Assembly (NCBI GenBank): GCA_949152475.1
Contig: OX424568.1
Coordinates: 25,023,667 to 25,087,666, forward strand
From: Terebella lapidaria
Taxonomy: Eukaryota; Annelida; Polychaeta; Terebellida; Terebellidae
Reading direction: 5' to 3'
Length of the DNA stretch: 64,000 nucleotides
Shown here: positions 10,557 to 22,000 of the stretch, piece by piece
Layout of the letters: each line of letters begins with the position of its first letter
Numbering within the stretch: the first letter of the stretch is position 1
Notes under the pieces: generated by a model
The model's input: only the letters and a program-made list of their open reading frames with translations
Told to the model about the DNA's origin: nothing
The model's database searches: none
Program-made: the position numbers and the translations under genes

Positions 10557-11091
10557 ATTTTCTATACTCTGATTTTTCTAACTCGTTTACACTGTTTTTC
10601 TCTGATAACTTTGCGATGCTAAATGTTATCTTTCTATAACTTCGCATACTTCACTCAGGAGTCAAACGGCAAGTGTTTACCAAATTTTAGGCGAAAACGG
10701 GATCTTGAGAATATGAGCATTTTCGAGGATTTAGTCTTGTTTATATCCACTAGGATTCGAAGTATTCTTGTAATTTGGGACGAAAAGACACATTGGGATG
10801 TATTATACACAAACATGTTCATTTTTAAAGACTGCACCGCTACAAAACCGAACAAATGCACAAAATTGTTTGCAGACTCAGAAAATAAATGACAGGGCTA
10901 AATTTAGCATTGAGGTAGATTGTCAACTTTTCCAATTTTCGCGATAGAAGTCTGAAATTTGGTGCATAATTGCCGTTTGACTCCCAGGTGAAATATGCCA
11001 AATTATAGAATGATACTATTTAGCATCGCAAAAATATCAGAGAAACCCAGTGTAAACGAGTTAGAAAAATCAGAGAATAAGTCCTAAAATT
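10557..11091. mobile_element. Inverted-repeat element with ~120-bp arms (MITE-like)
   Basis: The first ~120 bases (from CTCTGATTTTTCTAACTCG) match the reverse complement of the last ~140 (ending AGAAAAATCAGAGAATAAG), including GCGATGCTAAAT, GAGTCAAACGGCAA and CACCAAATTT-like words. The interior has no transposase. Related partial copies lie at 13640-13830 and 50291-50645. It is a non-autonomous foldback-like element of about 535 bp. Confidence 0.8.
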
Positions 11092-11102
11092 TTTTCAAAG
11101 GG

Positions 11103-11672
11103 TGAAATTATCCCCCCCCCCCCTGGAAATGGCCTAAAATGGATAGTAATGCGATCTGGGGTGAAAATTTTGTTTACGCCGACTCGTCAAAATGGCCGCC
11201 ACACGCAGACCGGCGATTCAAGGGCAACCAAACTTATACACATCACAGAGGTCCATGAGGGGGATCTTTTGAAACAAAAATCTCAGAACTGTCTGAACAG
11301 TTTTCAAGAAAAGACAGACAAGGTGCAAATTTGGGCATTTTTCGACCCAAAAATGGCTGTTTTGACCTTTCAAGGTTATTCAAGGTCAAATTCAAGGTCA
11401 CCACACAAGTCGCCATATATGACTTCCCATTTGAAAGTGCCAATATCTAAGCTCTATCTTCAGGCGTTCTAGGAGTACAGTTATGGCAGCTCCCATTATG
11501 AAGAAAATTTTTTTCAAAGGGTAAAAAAAATTTTTCCCCTGGAAATGGCCCAAAATGGATAGTAATGCGATTTGGGGTGAACATTTTTTTTTAGCCTACT
11601 TGTCAAAAATTCAAAATGGCCGCTACACGCAGACCGGCGATTCAAGGGCAACCAAACTTATACACATCATCA
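11103..11672 (+). repeat. Direct duplication of ~140 bp, period ~415
   Basis: The block with GATAGTAATGCGAT, AAAATGGCCGC and ACACGCAGACCGGCGATTCA occurs at about 11135-11250 and again at about 11550-11672. A linked phrase CTTCAGGCGTTCTAGGAGTA occurs at about 10496 and 11458. The copies carry small indels. Confidence 0.8.
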
Positions 11673-11927
11673 GAGATGCATATCCAGATATTTCGTAGAA
11701 ATCTGTAACGTTTTTTTGTTGTTGTCCTCATCACCGAGAGCATATGACCGCTGTGACTTTTCATCATACCACAGTTGAGATATTTTTTGTAGATATGCCG
11801 ATCTCGCCTCCAGAGCACGACACGCCTTCATCAGAGATGCATATCTTGGGATCAATGTTTTGATCATACCCCTAGTGTTCTTCCGTGATTCACTCATTTT
11901 CCGTGTCCGTCTCCGCTTCGGAGACAT
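11670..11927 (-). CDS. Hypothetical basic protein, 85 aa
   Basis: ATG-initiated frame with a basic N-terminus (MSPKRRRTRKMSESRKNTRG) and a helical middle (ARSAYLQKISQLWYDEKSQR). I do not recognise it. An ATCAGAGATGCATATC direct repeat brackets the 3' half (11667 and 11829), so it may be a transposon fragment. Whether it is expressed is unknown. Confidence 0.3.
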   Translation of the reverse strand: MSPKRRRTRKMSESRKNTRGMIKTLIPRYASLMKACRALEARSAYLQKISQLWYDEKSQRSYALGDEDNNKKTLQISTKYLDMHL

Positions 11928-12093
11928 GATGCCTTGTTCTAACGTCTTACTATTTCTTGGTCTAGTTCTGGTACGTCCAGTTCTTTTGCGAGACCTATTA
12001 TGATGGGGTTTTTTTTTTCAAGATAATTGTTCATTTGAAGATAGTATTGTCCGTAAAAGACGTTATAAGGATTTTGAATTTTTTTCAATGCAG

Positions 12094-12247
12094 TCCATGC
12101 CACCGTAGAGGCAACAAAGTACCTGCTGGGCGAGGGAGTGCAGGAAATCTACACAAACCGGTTGTGCCAGGATCCTCTCGAGTCCCATTTTGGGAAGCAC
12201 CGTGCTTTAAGGCGGATAACAGACAATCCTACACTGCATTCATTTGG
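12094..12247 (+). pseudogene. P/THAP9-like transposase exon (C-terminal part)
   Basis: The exon is bounded by a strong acceptor (TTTTTTTCAATGCAG, ending 12093) and a donor (GTATGT, 12248). It encodes about 51 residues with QDPLESHFGKHR and DNPTLHSFG, the paired motif near the C-terminus of P-element and THAP9-type transposases. No stop interrupts it. Flanking exons of the same gene are not found here; a different part of a related protein is at 30108-30632. It is an isolated exon, so I score it as a gene fragment. Confidence 0.7.
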
Positions 12248-12549
12248 GTATGTCTCATTGCTTTCTTTGATAATTATGTTCATATTCTGCTGCACATGTA
12301 TTATTTTGAACTTGAGTATTTTGAGGTAATTTCGAGAAACAATGGTGCACATATCAAATTATGTTCAAATAAATGTATATTTCATATGTTTATCTTTCCG
12401 AACCTTTTGAACTACCACTAGCATTGTTAAATGAGACCTCATAGGCGACTTGTGAACCATTGGGATCGGCCCAAGTAAACTCATGCTTCTCTTCCTATAT
12501 TCAACTTCATAACGACAAAGCAATTCTAAATTGAAAGCAAAAAAATCAT

Positions 12550-12783
12550 GGCATACGAGCCGATGCACTGACTCTACGCGAGGCCGTTCTCTACGGCACC
12601 AACCGCGGGGCAGGCAATCTCTTTGCCATTGTGCAAGCAATGCCGCGGGATGCTAATTTTGAGCATTTATCCGACAGAATAAAAGACACCTACAGAGCAG
12701 CATCAGTTAATAATTACCGACCACGGATTGGTCAGTGGAAAACGGTTGTGAATAGGCTGAAAAATTTAAGAAAAAAATACCTG
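12550..12783 (+). CDS. Exon-like open frame with canonical donor, unknown
   Basis: A stop-free frame of about 75 codons (for example LREAVLYGTNRGAGNLFAIV, then WKTVVNRLKNLRKKYL) ends at a good donor, CCT followed by GTAAGTTTT at 12781. The 5' border is not clear. Sequence looks protein-like (charged, amphipathic helices) but I cannot name a family. It lies 300 bases after the P/THAP9-like exon on the same strand and could belong to the same transposon. Confidence 0.4.
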
Positions 12784-13639
12784 TAAGTTTTAGCATGTGG
12801 TGAAGTAGGCTAGGTATGTATTCGGCTTATCAGGTTTATGATTTAAGGAACATTTTTCTTAATTCTAATGGACTCATTATCAAACAATATTTAAAATTTA
12901 TTACATAATTTGGCCAGTGTAAAAAATTCCTAATACAAGAAAATTCAATGGACACTTTCCATTACAAGAATATTTCAGAATATTGTAGAACTCGTAATCT
13001 AGTACATGTAACGTACTTAGTAATGTACTAAGATGTTAGGATTCATCTCTGCCATTTACCGTATCGGTCCTAATACAAAAAAGGTGCTGCAATGCGAGAC
13101 TCTCAACATTACCTGCGTAATGTTGAGTATACCTGCATTATACCTGCGTATAATATAAGTGAAATTTGTTATGACGGAAAGTGCCTCGCACAATATCGGC
13201 CACCTGCCTAACATGGTATTTGACGTTTCGATGAGCATAGGCGCTCTGCCATCATACGGCGGAGAGCAGTGTTAGTGCTCGTTACAGATTCCACCCTCTC
13301 AACATTTATAAATCGCTTCAAAATTTCCTCTTGAAATAGCGAACGGGTCCACTGATTTTCATCTTTTGTGAGGCCCTTGCTACCGATCAACTGCATGTGT
13401 TGGGAAGTACAGGTACAGCTTCAACATGTGATGGAAGTTTTACGTTTGTTAGTCATTGACTTTAAGAGACCCAAATCATTCCAATCATAGTCAGTGACTA
13501 CCCACTTTACACTAAACATCCCATACCTAAAATACTTTTAGTATGTTATTTAGATGTCTCCAAAGCAAACAATTCCACATGATTTGTTAGTGTTGCAGTT
13601 TTACCCGTGAAACACCATACACCCTAGACTAATTCCCGA
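12784..13639. other. No gene seen; short hairpin at 13104-13127
   Basis: AT-rich non-coding DNA. CAACATTAC and GTAATGTTG form a 9-bp stem around a 4-base loop near 13115, followed by repeats of TACCTGC. Confidence 0.5.
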
Positions 13640-13830
13640 GAACCCGTTTGGGGGTTGAAATTTAACATTGGGGTAGATTGCCAACCTCTTCAATTTCAGC
13701 GATAGAAGTATGAAATTCAATATAAAAGTGCCGTTAGACATCCAGGTGAAGTATGTTAAGTTATAGAACGAGACCATGTAGCATCACAACAATATTAGCA
13801 AAACATAGTACAGTATAGAGTATAGTTTGC
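13640..13830. repeat. Half copy of the 10557-11091 inverted-repeat element
   Basis: Words such as GGTAGATTGCCAAC, GCGATAGAAGT, AGGTGAAGTATG and GTAGCATCAC follow the right arm of the 10.6-kb element in order. The other arm is absent. Confidence 0.7.
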
Positions 13831-13844
13831 ATTAGGGCCCTACA

Positions 13845-13975
13845 CGGACCTTTAAATGCCTGGTGAGATAATCCTTGGCCTTGAACCTTTTATCACACAG
13901 GGAACAATGTAATGGCCTGGCATTGCTGTGCACATGCCTCTGTAGGGTTACCTTCCTGGGAAAGTTCATCCCCCA
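13845..13975 (-). pseudogene. C2H2 zinc-finger fragment
   Basis: The minus strand reads about 45 codons with LQRHVHSNARPLHCSLCDKR followed by FKAKDYLTRHLKVR. The C-x2-C pair and first His of one finger are present; the second His position reads Arg, and the preceding finger has a shortened linker. This looks like a decayed piece of a multi-finger gene. There is no start or stop context to define a gene. Confidence 0.55.
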
Positions 13976-14118
13976 TTATTCAGATCCTTTTTTAACAAAT
14001 GCTTTATACCTTGTATACTGTTTGCATGCTTAGACAGTTGTGTGCTGTGCATTACCATCTTTCGACATTTTATGGTATTGGAGCGTTCAGACCTGGTGGT
14101 CCATACAACGCAGGTCCA

Positions 14119-14375
14119 GGATGAACTGGAACCCGTGGACCGTGGGTTCGTCGAACTTACAGCATCTACAAACTCAGTCACAGAGCCGCAGAGAGTCGAT
14201 AGTGAAATATACCATGAAAAGCTTAGCACTTCGATGAGTTCGATGTCGATGAACTGGAGCCCGTGGACCGTGGGTTCGTCGAACTTACAGCATCTACAAA
14301 CTCAGTCACAGAGCCACAGAGAGTCGATAGTGAAATATACCATGAAGCTTAGCACTTCTTCGATGAGTTCGATTT
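14119..14375 (+). repeat. Tandem duplication, ~129-bp unit, two copies
   Basis: The sequence from GGATGAACTGGA to TTCGATGAGTTCGATG is repeated almost exactly (14119-14247 and 14248-14375), with a 3-base insertion near the end of copy 2. A + frame spans both copies but changes phase between them, so no protein is claimed. Confidence 0.9.
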
Positions 14376-14649
14376 CGATGAGCGCACATCCGCTTCAAAG
14401 CGTAACAGATGGACACGTGGAGAAAGAGATCAAAAGAGGAAGAACAAGAAATCCGCCGCGTCTTCAACCAGACTAGTACTTCAGCAGCAGGAAAAGGCCC
14501 AAACATAATATGATCCAGAGCATTCTGGCCGAATAGGGTCAGAAGGGTATTTTGTCTTCGAGATCAAAAGATACGGTTAAAAAGAAAATAAGAGAATGAT
14601 AGATGCACTGAAATAAGTAGACCCAATGATTTTCTGTTTAAGGGATAAA

Positions 14650-14778
14650 ACTGTGTTTGGCTCGATGTCTGTGACGTGACAAAAATTCAGAGGGATGTCT
14701 GTTGTGATCTGAGACACGAGAGATCACAACGGAGATCCCGAGCGATTTTTGTTAGTCACAGACATCGAACCAAAGTTT
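14650..14778. repeat. Short inverted-repeat element
   Basis: TTTGGCTCGATGTCTGTGAC at the left and GTCACAGACATCGAACCAAA at the right are inverted arms; the centre (GATCTGAGACACGAGAGATC) is itself near-palindromic. It is a ~130-bp hairpin-forming unit. Confidence 0.75.
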
Positions 14779-15150
14779 CATTCTAATGGACATATATTGA
14801 AACCCAAAGTGTTGAAACATGTCTGTCATGGCAACGATCACAATAGTCCAACATTTCTGAGTGGAATCAGTGAGAAAGTTGGTAAACCAGTAATGAAACT
14901 GTTCTTTGTTGGTTATCAATCACCGAACAGTTTGTCTTCAAAATGAAGTTATTAAAGAATTACCTAGTAAATGAACAAGAGTTTAATTTCAAATTGATTA
15001 TTGTTTTGTAACATACATGTAGCATGGATTACAGCCATCAAGAAACTTATCATTCAATGTAATGCTCTTAGTATTGCAATAACCTTCACCCATGAGTCTA
15101 TACATGAGTACATGCTATGATGAGAAACCAATCTTGCTACTACAAACCGA
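14779..15150. other. No gene seen
   Basis: AT-rich sequence with only short open frames and no repeat match noticed inside the window. Confidence 0.5.
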
Positions 15151-15158
15151 AATAAAAC

Positions 15159-16215
15159 ATGCTAAAAAGGTACTACAGTAAAAATGGTGTTGAGGAAGAT
15201 CAGAAGGTGGTGTTGAATGTTGAAAATACTGAGATTGAGCAAGTCGAAGAACTCGATGAGGGCGTTGGTTCACAGGTTCTGTTGAACAATTCTAAAGTCT
15301 TGCTGGACTTGGATGCAAAGTTAGCTGGTTTAACCGACTCGCAGCAGCGAGATCTGTCTAGTCTGATCTGTGAATTTGACCATTTGTTTCCTGACGTTCC
15401 GAAACGCACTAGTTATGTGCATCATGACGTTGACGTAGGAGGGGCTACTCCAGTTAAGCAGAATCCTTACAGGATGCCTCCTGTCAAATTGCAACTAATG
15501 CGTAACGAGATTGAGTACATGTGGAAATATGGCATAATTGAACCAAGTAGTAGTAGTTGGAGTTCCCCTTGTATACTTGTCCCTAAACCAGATGGATCTG
15601 TTAGATTTTGTACAGACTATCGCAAGGTCAACACCTTGACCAGAACATAATCTTATCCCATACCAAGAGTGGACGATTGTATTGACAAGGTTGGACACGC
15701 CACGTTCGTCACCAAGTTTGACTTACTCAAAGGGTACTGGCAGGTACCTTTCACTGATCGAGCCAAAGACATTTCTGCATTTGTAACCCGAGACGGCCTG
15801 TATCAATATACAGTAATGCCCTTCGGCATGAAGAATGCACCAGCAACGTGTCAACGGTTGATCAATGAGCTGACACGAGGGCTGAAAGGCTGCAGTGCCT
15901 ATATCGATGATATTGTCCTGTATAGTGATCCATGGGAGTAGCATATGCACCGTTCGCACGTTCTTTACACAGGTTTCCGATGCCAATTTGACGATTAATC
16001 TCGTGAAAAGTGACTTTGGCTTGGCAACAGTTGTTTTCCTAGGTATATTGTTGGTCAGGGTAAAGTTCGTCCAGTATCGGCGAAAATTGAAGCATAAGGA
16101 GTTATCCTGCACCAACATCAAAGACAGAACTATGCGTTTCCTAGGTATGGTGGTGTATTATTGCAGTTTTGTGAGAATTCTCTACTTTGGCTGTCCACAT
16201 AACCACTTTTGGTGA
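15159..16215 (+). pseudogene. pol: Ty3/Gypsy reverse transcriptase, decayed (Gmr1-like order likely)
   Basis: The frame starts with a MLKRYYSKNG-like stretch that in Gmr1-type elements ends the integrase, then a linker, then RT: YRMPPVKLQLMRNEIEY, VPKPDGSVRFCTDYRKVN, FDLLKGYWQVPF, FGMKNAPATCQRL and the catalytic AYIDDIVLYSD. A TAA at 15648-15650 and a TAG at 15939-15941 break the frame; the connection part continues with shifts to about 16215 (MRFLGMVVYYCSFV). Protease, RNase H and LTRs are not seen. A close relative lies at 28540-30107 on the minus strand. Confidence 0.9.
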
Positions 16216-17060
16216 AGAGTATCACAGAAATGTTTGCCAAAGTATGTAAATTTACATTTAAAATATTATATTCACATTATTTTTCATGAGCACAGTGATT
16301 TCAAATCTTTTAAAAAATCTTTTAAATCTAATTATCTATACTTTAAAGTTTTTGGGTGTATTCCAACAAAATCAAGAACAGATTGGCTGTGTGAGCCTTG
16401 TAAATTAAAAAAAAAAGTTCGTACTTTCCAAGAGAAAAAAATTATCCTACGTTCACCAAATTGTAATTTTTGTTGTTTGTCTGTTGTTTAGCATATACTC
16501 AATTCATAAGTCAAATTTATAATACATCGTGTACATAGATTCCTTCATTGTCCTGTTATGTGCGTTTCTGTATAGTGAACCAGTGCAATGTGATGTGTAA
16601 CTAATGATTGTTTAACAAAAATGATTGTATTAAAATGATTTGTTTTTATGATTGTAAAATATGGTTTGTAATTCTACATACTAGTATTAGTAGTATAGTG
16701 ATCCTTTAATATGTAGTATTGCATATATATTTATTTTACAAAATAATGTTTGGATTATTAATGTTTACTAGTTATATTCAATAATTATAAATCAGTTCAA
16801 ACCATGACCACCGTTAGAGTGCTTTTATGTTCATATGTGAAACATGGATATATGTAATAAATCGTTATTTAACATTCACCCTGTGTTATTCCCATATTCA
16901 CAAATTGCAAATTGCGCTTTATACACTCAAATATATGTTTTCCCATTTTACGAAATCAAAACATTTTGACATTCACATAACTATGTGAGATTAAAACCTA
17001 AACATACTATCATGATTAAACAGTGGATCAGATTTGATATGACGCTCACTTTACACACAA
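16216..17060. other. AT-rich, no supported gene
   Basis: One 85-codon + frame (16234-16491) has a Lys- and Cys-containing tail (WLCEPCKLKKK), but nothing supports expression or family. Confidence 0.45.
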
Positions 17061-17064
17061 TATA

Positions 17065-17250
17065 TAGATTTGGTAGAAACAACTACATTTAACACACTGT
17101 CGGCCCTTGATGACGCCAGTGTGTCTTTGGATAAATTATTTGGTCGGTCTTTGTTTCTATCGAAAAATTTTGTATTTCACGTTTGACATTGGCATCATCA
17201 AAATCTGACTGTATTGGTGGTAACAAATTGATACTTAAACGCACCATACG
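17065..17250 (-). repeat. Repeat family R2, copy B
   Basis: Same orientation as copy A. The minus-strand peptide frame is open, with DFDDANVKREIQNFSIETKT then PKTHWRHQG. It lacks the outer tail present in copies C, D and E. Confidence 0.8.
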
Positions 17251-18700
17251 TCTTAATATATCGCGTGATTTCTTGTGCATGCATCAGGTCTGAGGTATTT
17301 TAGCTAAAATGATATGTATCATTTTAGTGTTGCATTGGAATTGGCTGGCTCAGACGCACGGGCGTGCTATATTTCAAACACTCACCCCATCAAAAACATC
17401 ATGACATTTTACAAATATGTTTGCTTGCAGAGAATACCAGGACACACTACTGGTATATCGATCCACTATTTCATCATTATCGTCTTCGTTGGCACACAAG
17501 TGATAACATCCCTATTTCTGTCTGGGTCTGGTAACTTGGACCTTTTTCTCGGAAAACGCAAATAGCCTGCTGTATTCATTACTGTTTATTGTGATGACAT
17601 AATTACACACAATACACAGTGTGTTTGGTGTCAGGTGACAAGTGATTGTCAATCGATACAACGTATGTTATACATGTATAACATATTGTATGCTTATATG
17701 AACAGCAGAGGCAAAACAGTGATACGCTTGGAGTACTCCGACAATGCCTTTGGATTCCACAATCTTCTCTAAGCTCCCCAAAACAATTCTCCTCCCAAAT
17801 TCAAGAGCTACTGGAGGGTCTTCGTGCTTGTTTTTTGCATGAACTGGTGTGAAGCTAGTAGCTGTGAGTTGGTCGTACCTGGGGATAATACAATATTAGG
17901 TATAGATATAATACAAATGCATTTACTGTTGTCAACAGATAACTACTATTGTTTGAACGCACACATACACATGTACGAAGTCAATAACAGAAGATATCCA
18001 TCAACACTAATTACAGACATACAGGAATAAAATACAGTTAATAAACATTGCGAAGCAAATTAGTTTACAGCAAATTATTTCTCATCCTTGTGACAACTAG
18101 ACATCAATATATTTTCGTCCTACAACATGTTCTCAGCTTTGAGGAATACATATTTAGATAAGCTATGTGATTATCAAGAGTAATGAACATATCTTAGATG
18201 ACAAAACAACACCATGGACTCCGTGATAAAAGTTCATTTTCGAATTACATCTATAAAAAAGTGATAAAAATTTGGAAACTCACACAAAGTACGATATACT
18301 TTTTGTATTACAACCAGTTCAACAAACACCGTACTGTAAAAAAAAACATGCCACCTAAAATGCATCTGTGCCGTGCCTTTTATGTTCAAAGACTTGGATC
18401 TTTTCACGATAATCTATTGTTCGAATACAAAAGCATAATCATCCCATCGTTTATGGATTATGGTTGTTTACTGAACTTCCCATACAATATCTCATAACGT
18501 AAAACATCGATGCAAAATAGCATACTACTAAAAAGTAATGCATTTGTCCCGTGGGATCTCTGAAGTGAAGAAATCTGAATCCATCATTAATAGAAATAAT
18601 TGCGGTAATTTGCAACACTTTCCAAACAATTACATATACCTGGAATGCCATTCTCAAGATCACTACAAACACGCCCAAGTATATCAGTTCATGATAGACA
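17251..18700. other. No supported gene
   Basis: Non-coding, AT-rich. Open frames at 17314-17565 and 18198-18497 are short, lack family signatures and are treated as chance. Confidence 0.45.
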
Positions 18701-18703
18701 AGG

Positions 18704-19749
18704 TTACACTAAGTCCATCAACCAGATGTTGGACTCCAGGATCCCCATGAACTCCTTCCTGAAGTCCACGTAGCTCATGTAGTTATAAGGAATTTCCAAC
18801 ACACAGCCGCACGTATGTGCGACCGGTCTGCGGGTGAAGTCAGACACCGGCACCACAAATCAAAATTAATTTCCTTTCGGATAAGGAGAGTAGAACCTGA
18901 ATCGGCAAAGATCTGACTTTTATAACATTATCACATTATTACTGGTATTATTACGTTATCGTAGCTACTGTTAGATAATTATTGTAAGTGTTACACTCAT
19001 TTATAAACTGTCGTTGTTGATGATGTTATTGCTGTTTTTGTTTAATTGCTTGATATGAACAAACCTGTGCAAAATCGCAAAAACTTTTTCAGTACATCTA
19101 ACGACAGGCCCTTCAAGATTCTTCAGATGTTCCTTTGTTTCTCGCACATATCCTCTGGGAATGAAAGAATCGCGAGGACCTTCTTGGTTGTTGGCTGCAA
19201 GGAAGCATACAGCGTCCCGATATCATCTGGAAGCAGACCACGGATAGCTTCTTTGAAGACTGCACTCCAACAGTTTGAGACGAACGCCGGTTTCTGAACC
19301 AACTCTTTGTTTGCCAGTTCAATGACGAGGGCTTCAATGTTTTCTCCGGTGACTCGCTTCCGTACGTTTTGACCGTCAAGAACATCTAGTAGGTCCTCAC
19401 TGTCCACGTCACTGAAACTTTGCATTGTACACTTCAGTGTTTCCGACTCTACTTCTGGCAAGTAGTCAAAGAAAGATGCAATCAGTTCTTCCTTTGAAAC
19501 AGCAGCTTCCTCGTCTAGGCAGTACCTGATAAACGGTATGGCGATTTGACTCGGGAAATATGACTCTTGTTTCAACCCACATGGATAACGCGACCGATTG
19601 CTTGCCAGTCTTCCTTCTGCAAAAGTGGACAATGACAGGGACGTGAACGGATCTTCCAACGGACCCAGTTCAGATAGAAAGTCTCCCAGAATTCGTAGAG
19701 AGTATCCCTGAACACTCCTCTTTACTTGACGAAATGTAAATTTCGTCAA
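18704..19749 (-). pseudogene. HECT-type E3 ubiquitin-ligase-like gene, 3' exons, broken
   Basis: Two minus-strand exons. The upstream one (about 19749 to 19065) ends in KKFLRFCTG at a donor (CACAG then GTTTGT) and carries ELVQKPAFVSNCWSAVFKE; a TGA at 19123-19125 interrupts it. The last exon (about 18875 to 18704) encodes RRPVAHTCGCVLEIPYNY and ends MDLV-stop; the TC is the position of the HECT catalytic cysteine that receives ubiquitin. This pattern fits the HECT C-lobe of the G2E3-like families expanded in invertebrates. The 5' end is cut by the element beginning at 19733. Identification is from remembered motifs. Confidence 0.65.
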
Positions 19750-21972
19750 GTATGTTGGTCAGTCGCGTTTGTCTGTTTGTCTGTTTGTTTGTTAGTTTGT
19801 TTGTTTGTTTGCTTGTTAGCGCTCCACAGGTCACATTTTTGAACGTAGAATCATGGAATTAGGTCAAAAGATGTGCAATCAAGTATAGATGGATGAGTTC
19901 ATTTTTGGAAGGTCAAGGTCAAATATTGAGGTCAAGGTCACGCAAAACGATAAAAACACATAAATGGCCATAACTCCGGTTCTAATTGTCCTAGAGACTT
20001 CAAGCCAAGTTCATATTGTAGATAAACTCGAGTTCTATCTTCCTTGACCTTGGCATTTGACCTTGACCTTGAGAAGTTTGCCTAAGGTGAATGTCAAGGT
20101 CAAATACGAAGGTCAGCGCACCATATCGAGTAGTATATCGTTGGAAAGGTCTTGACCCCCTGATTGCAGTGATACCTTATTTTCGGCGCTGCGACGTAAA
20201 CTGACGTCACAATGACGTCATAAACGTCAAATTTCCGAAATTTCAAAAGGCTATAACATCGTCAATACTGTATGGAATATCTTCAAACTTGATATGCATA
20301 TTGACAGCAATGACCTTTACGAATTCAAGTACAAAGATCAAAGGTCAAGGTCAAGGTCATCGAAATCCCAGAAAAACACGTTTCCGGTAATAACATCCAT
20401 TTGATTTGTCGTAGGTTCATGAATTTTGAACCATATCCTTCAGAAGATGTATAGTAATCGAGTGTATATGTCAATTTCATGACTGACCTTGAACTTTGTC
20501 AGGAAAATAAGGTCCTATGAGGAAAACTTCAAGGTCAAATTTTCAAACTAACTGAAACCTATCAAGTAGTATATCAAATGAAAGGTCTTGATTCCCTGGT
20601 ACATACTTGATCATCAGTTTTGAGATGTGACGTTTATTGACGTCACAGTGACGTCATAAACGTTAATTTTTCGAAATTTCAAACGGTCATAGTGTCCACA
20701 AATCTTGTTTGATTCTAATGAATTTATACAGGTATGAAATATGTCTTCATGCACAGGCAATGCACAATTTTCGTGACTCAAGGTCAAAGATCAAGGTCAA
20801 GGTCACGCAAAATGTTAAAAACACATAAGTGGCCATAACTCCGGTTCTATTTGTTATAGAGACTTCAAACCAAGTTCATATTGTAGATAAACTCGAGTCC
20901 TATCATCTGTGTCCTTGACCTTGGCATTTGACCTTGACCTTGAGAAGTTCGTCATGAGGTGAATGTCAAGGTCAAGTACGAAAGTCAGCGCACCATATCG
21001 AGTAGTATATCGTTGGAAAGGTTTTGAGCCCCTGATTGCAGTGATACCCTATTTTCGGCGCTGCGACGTACACTGACGTCACAATGACGTCATAAACGTC
21101 AAACTACCGAAATTTCAAAACAGCGTCAATACTGTATGGAATACCTTGAAACTTGACATGCATATTAATAGCATTGACCTTTACGAATTGAAATACAAAG
21201 GTCAAAGGTCAAGGTCAAGGTCATCGAAATCCCAGAAAAACACCTTTTCGGTTATAACATCTGTTTGAATCGTTGTAGTCTCATAAAATTTGAACCATAT
21301 CATTCAGAAGAGGTATAGCAATCAGACTTATATGTCAATTCCATGATTAACCTTGAACTTGACCGAAAAAATGAGGTCACATGAGCAAAACTTCAAGGTC
21401 AAATTTTCAAACTATCTAAAAGCTATCAAGTAATATATCAAATGGAAGGCCTTGAACCCATGATAAATAGTTTCCCATCAGTTTTCAAATGTGACGTTTA
21501 TTGACGTCACAGTGACCTCATGTACGTAAATTTTTCGAAATTTCGAAAAGCCACAGTGTCCGGAATTCTTGTTTGATTCTGATGGAATTGTTCAAGTATA
21601 ATTTATATCTTCATGCACGGGCAATGCACAATTTTCGTGACCCAAGGTCAAGGGTCAAGGTCAAGGTCAAAGAAAAGGTCAAAATCACAAAAATTGCCAT
21701 AACTTCGGAACTATTCGTCATAGAAAGTTCAAACTGGGGACCATATTGTAGCATATCAAAAGGTCTTTGTCCGCTGACCTTGAATGTGCACTTTGACCTT
21801 GACCTTGAAAAGTTTGCCCAACGTAAAAATTTCATGAAAAAAATATCTTTCTTCAAATGTCGAGGAGTTGTTCAGTAAATCTTTTCAATGTGTAAATTAT
21901 GGGTAAATGTTTTAAATGTAAACAAATGTTTAGTCGTTTCGTCAAGTGTTGGCCTATGGCCGATTTTACTGC
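19733..21972 (+). mobile_element. Non-coding element with TCAAGGTCA arrays, copy 1
   Basis: Begins in a palindrome (CTTGACGAAATGTAAATTTCGTCAAG), then a GTTTGTCTGTTTGTT microsatellite and TTAGCGCTCCA; ends TTTCGTCAAGTGTTGGCCTATGGCCGA. It has no protein frame. It contains dozens of AGGTCA half-sites, often as TCAAGGTCA in direct runs, plus TGACGTCA-like palindromes. An inverted relative is at 57928-60420. It interrupts the HECT-like gene. The transposition class is unknown. Confidence 0.75.
19950..21660 (+). repeat. ~855-bp internal tandem duplication inside the element
   Basis: The block starting AAAACACATAAATGGCCATA near 19955 recurs from about 20816, and both contain TCGAGTAGTATATCGTTGGA, TTTTCGGCGCTGCGACGTA and GGTCATCGAAATCCCAGAAA in the same order. 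Divergence is modest, so the duplication is older than the last base changes but still obvious. Confidence 0.85.
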
Positions 21973-22000
21973 ATGTCGATCAGATGAATATACAATGTAT

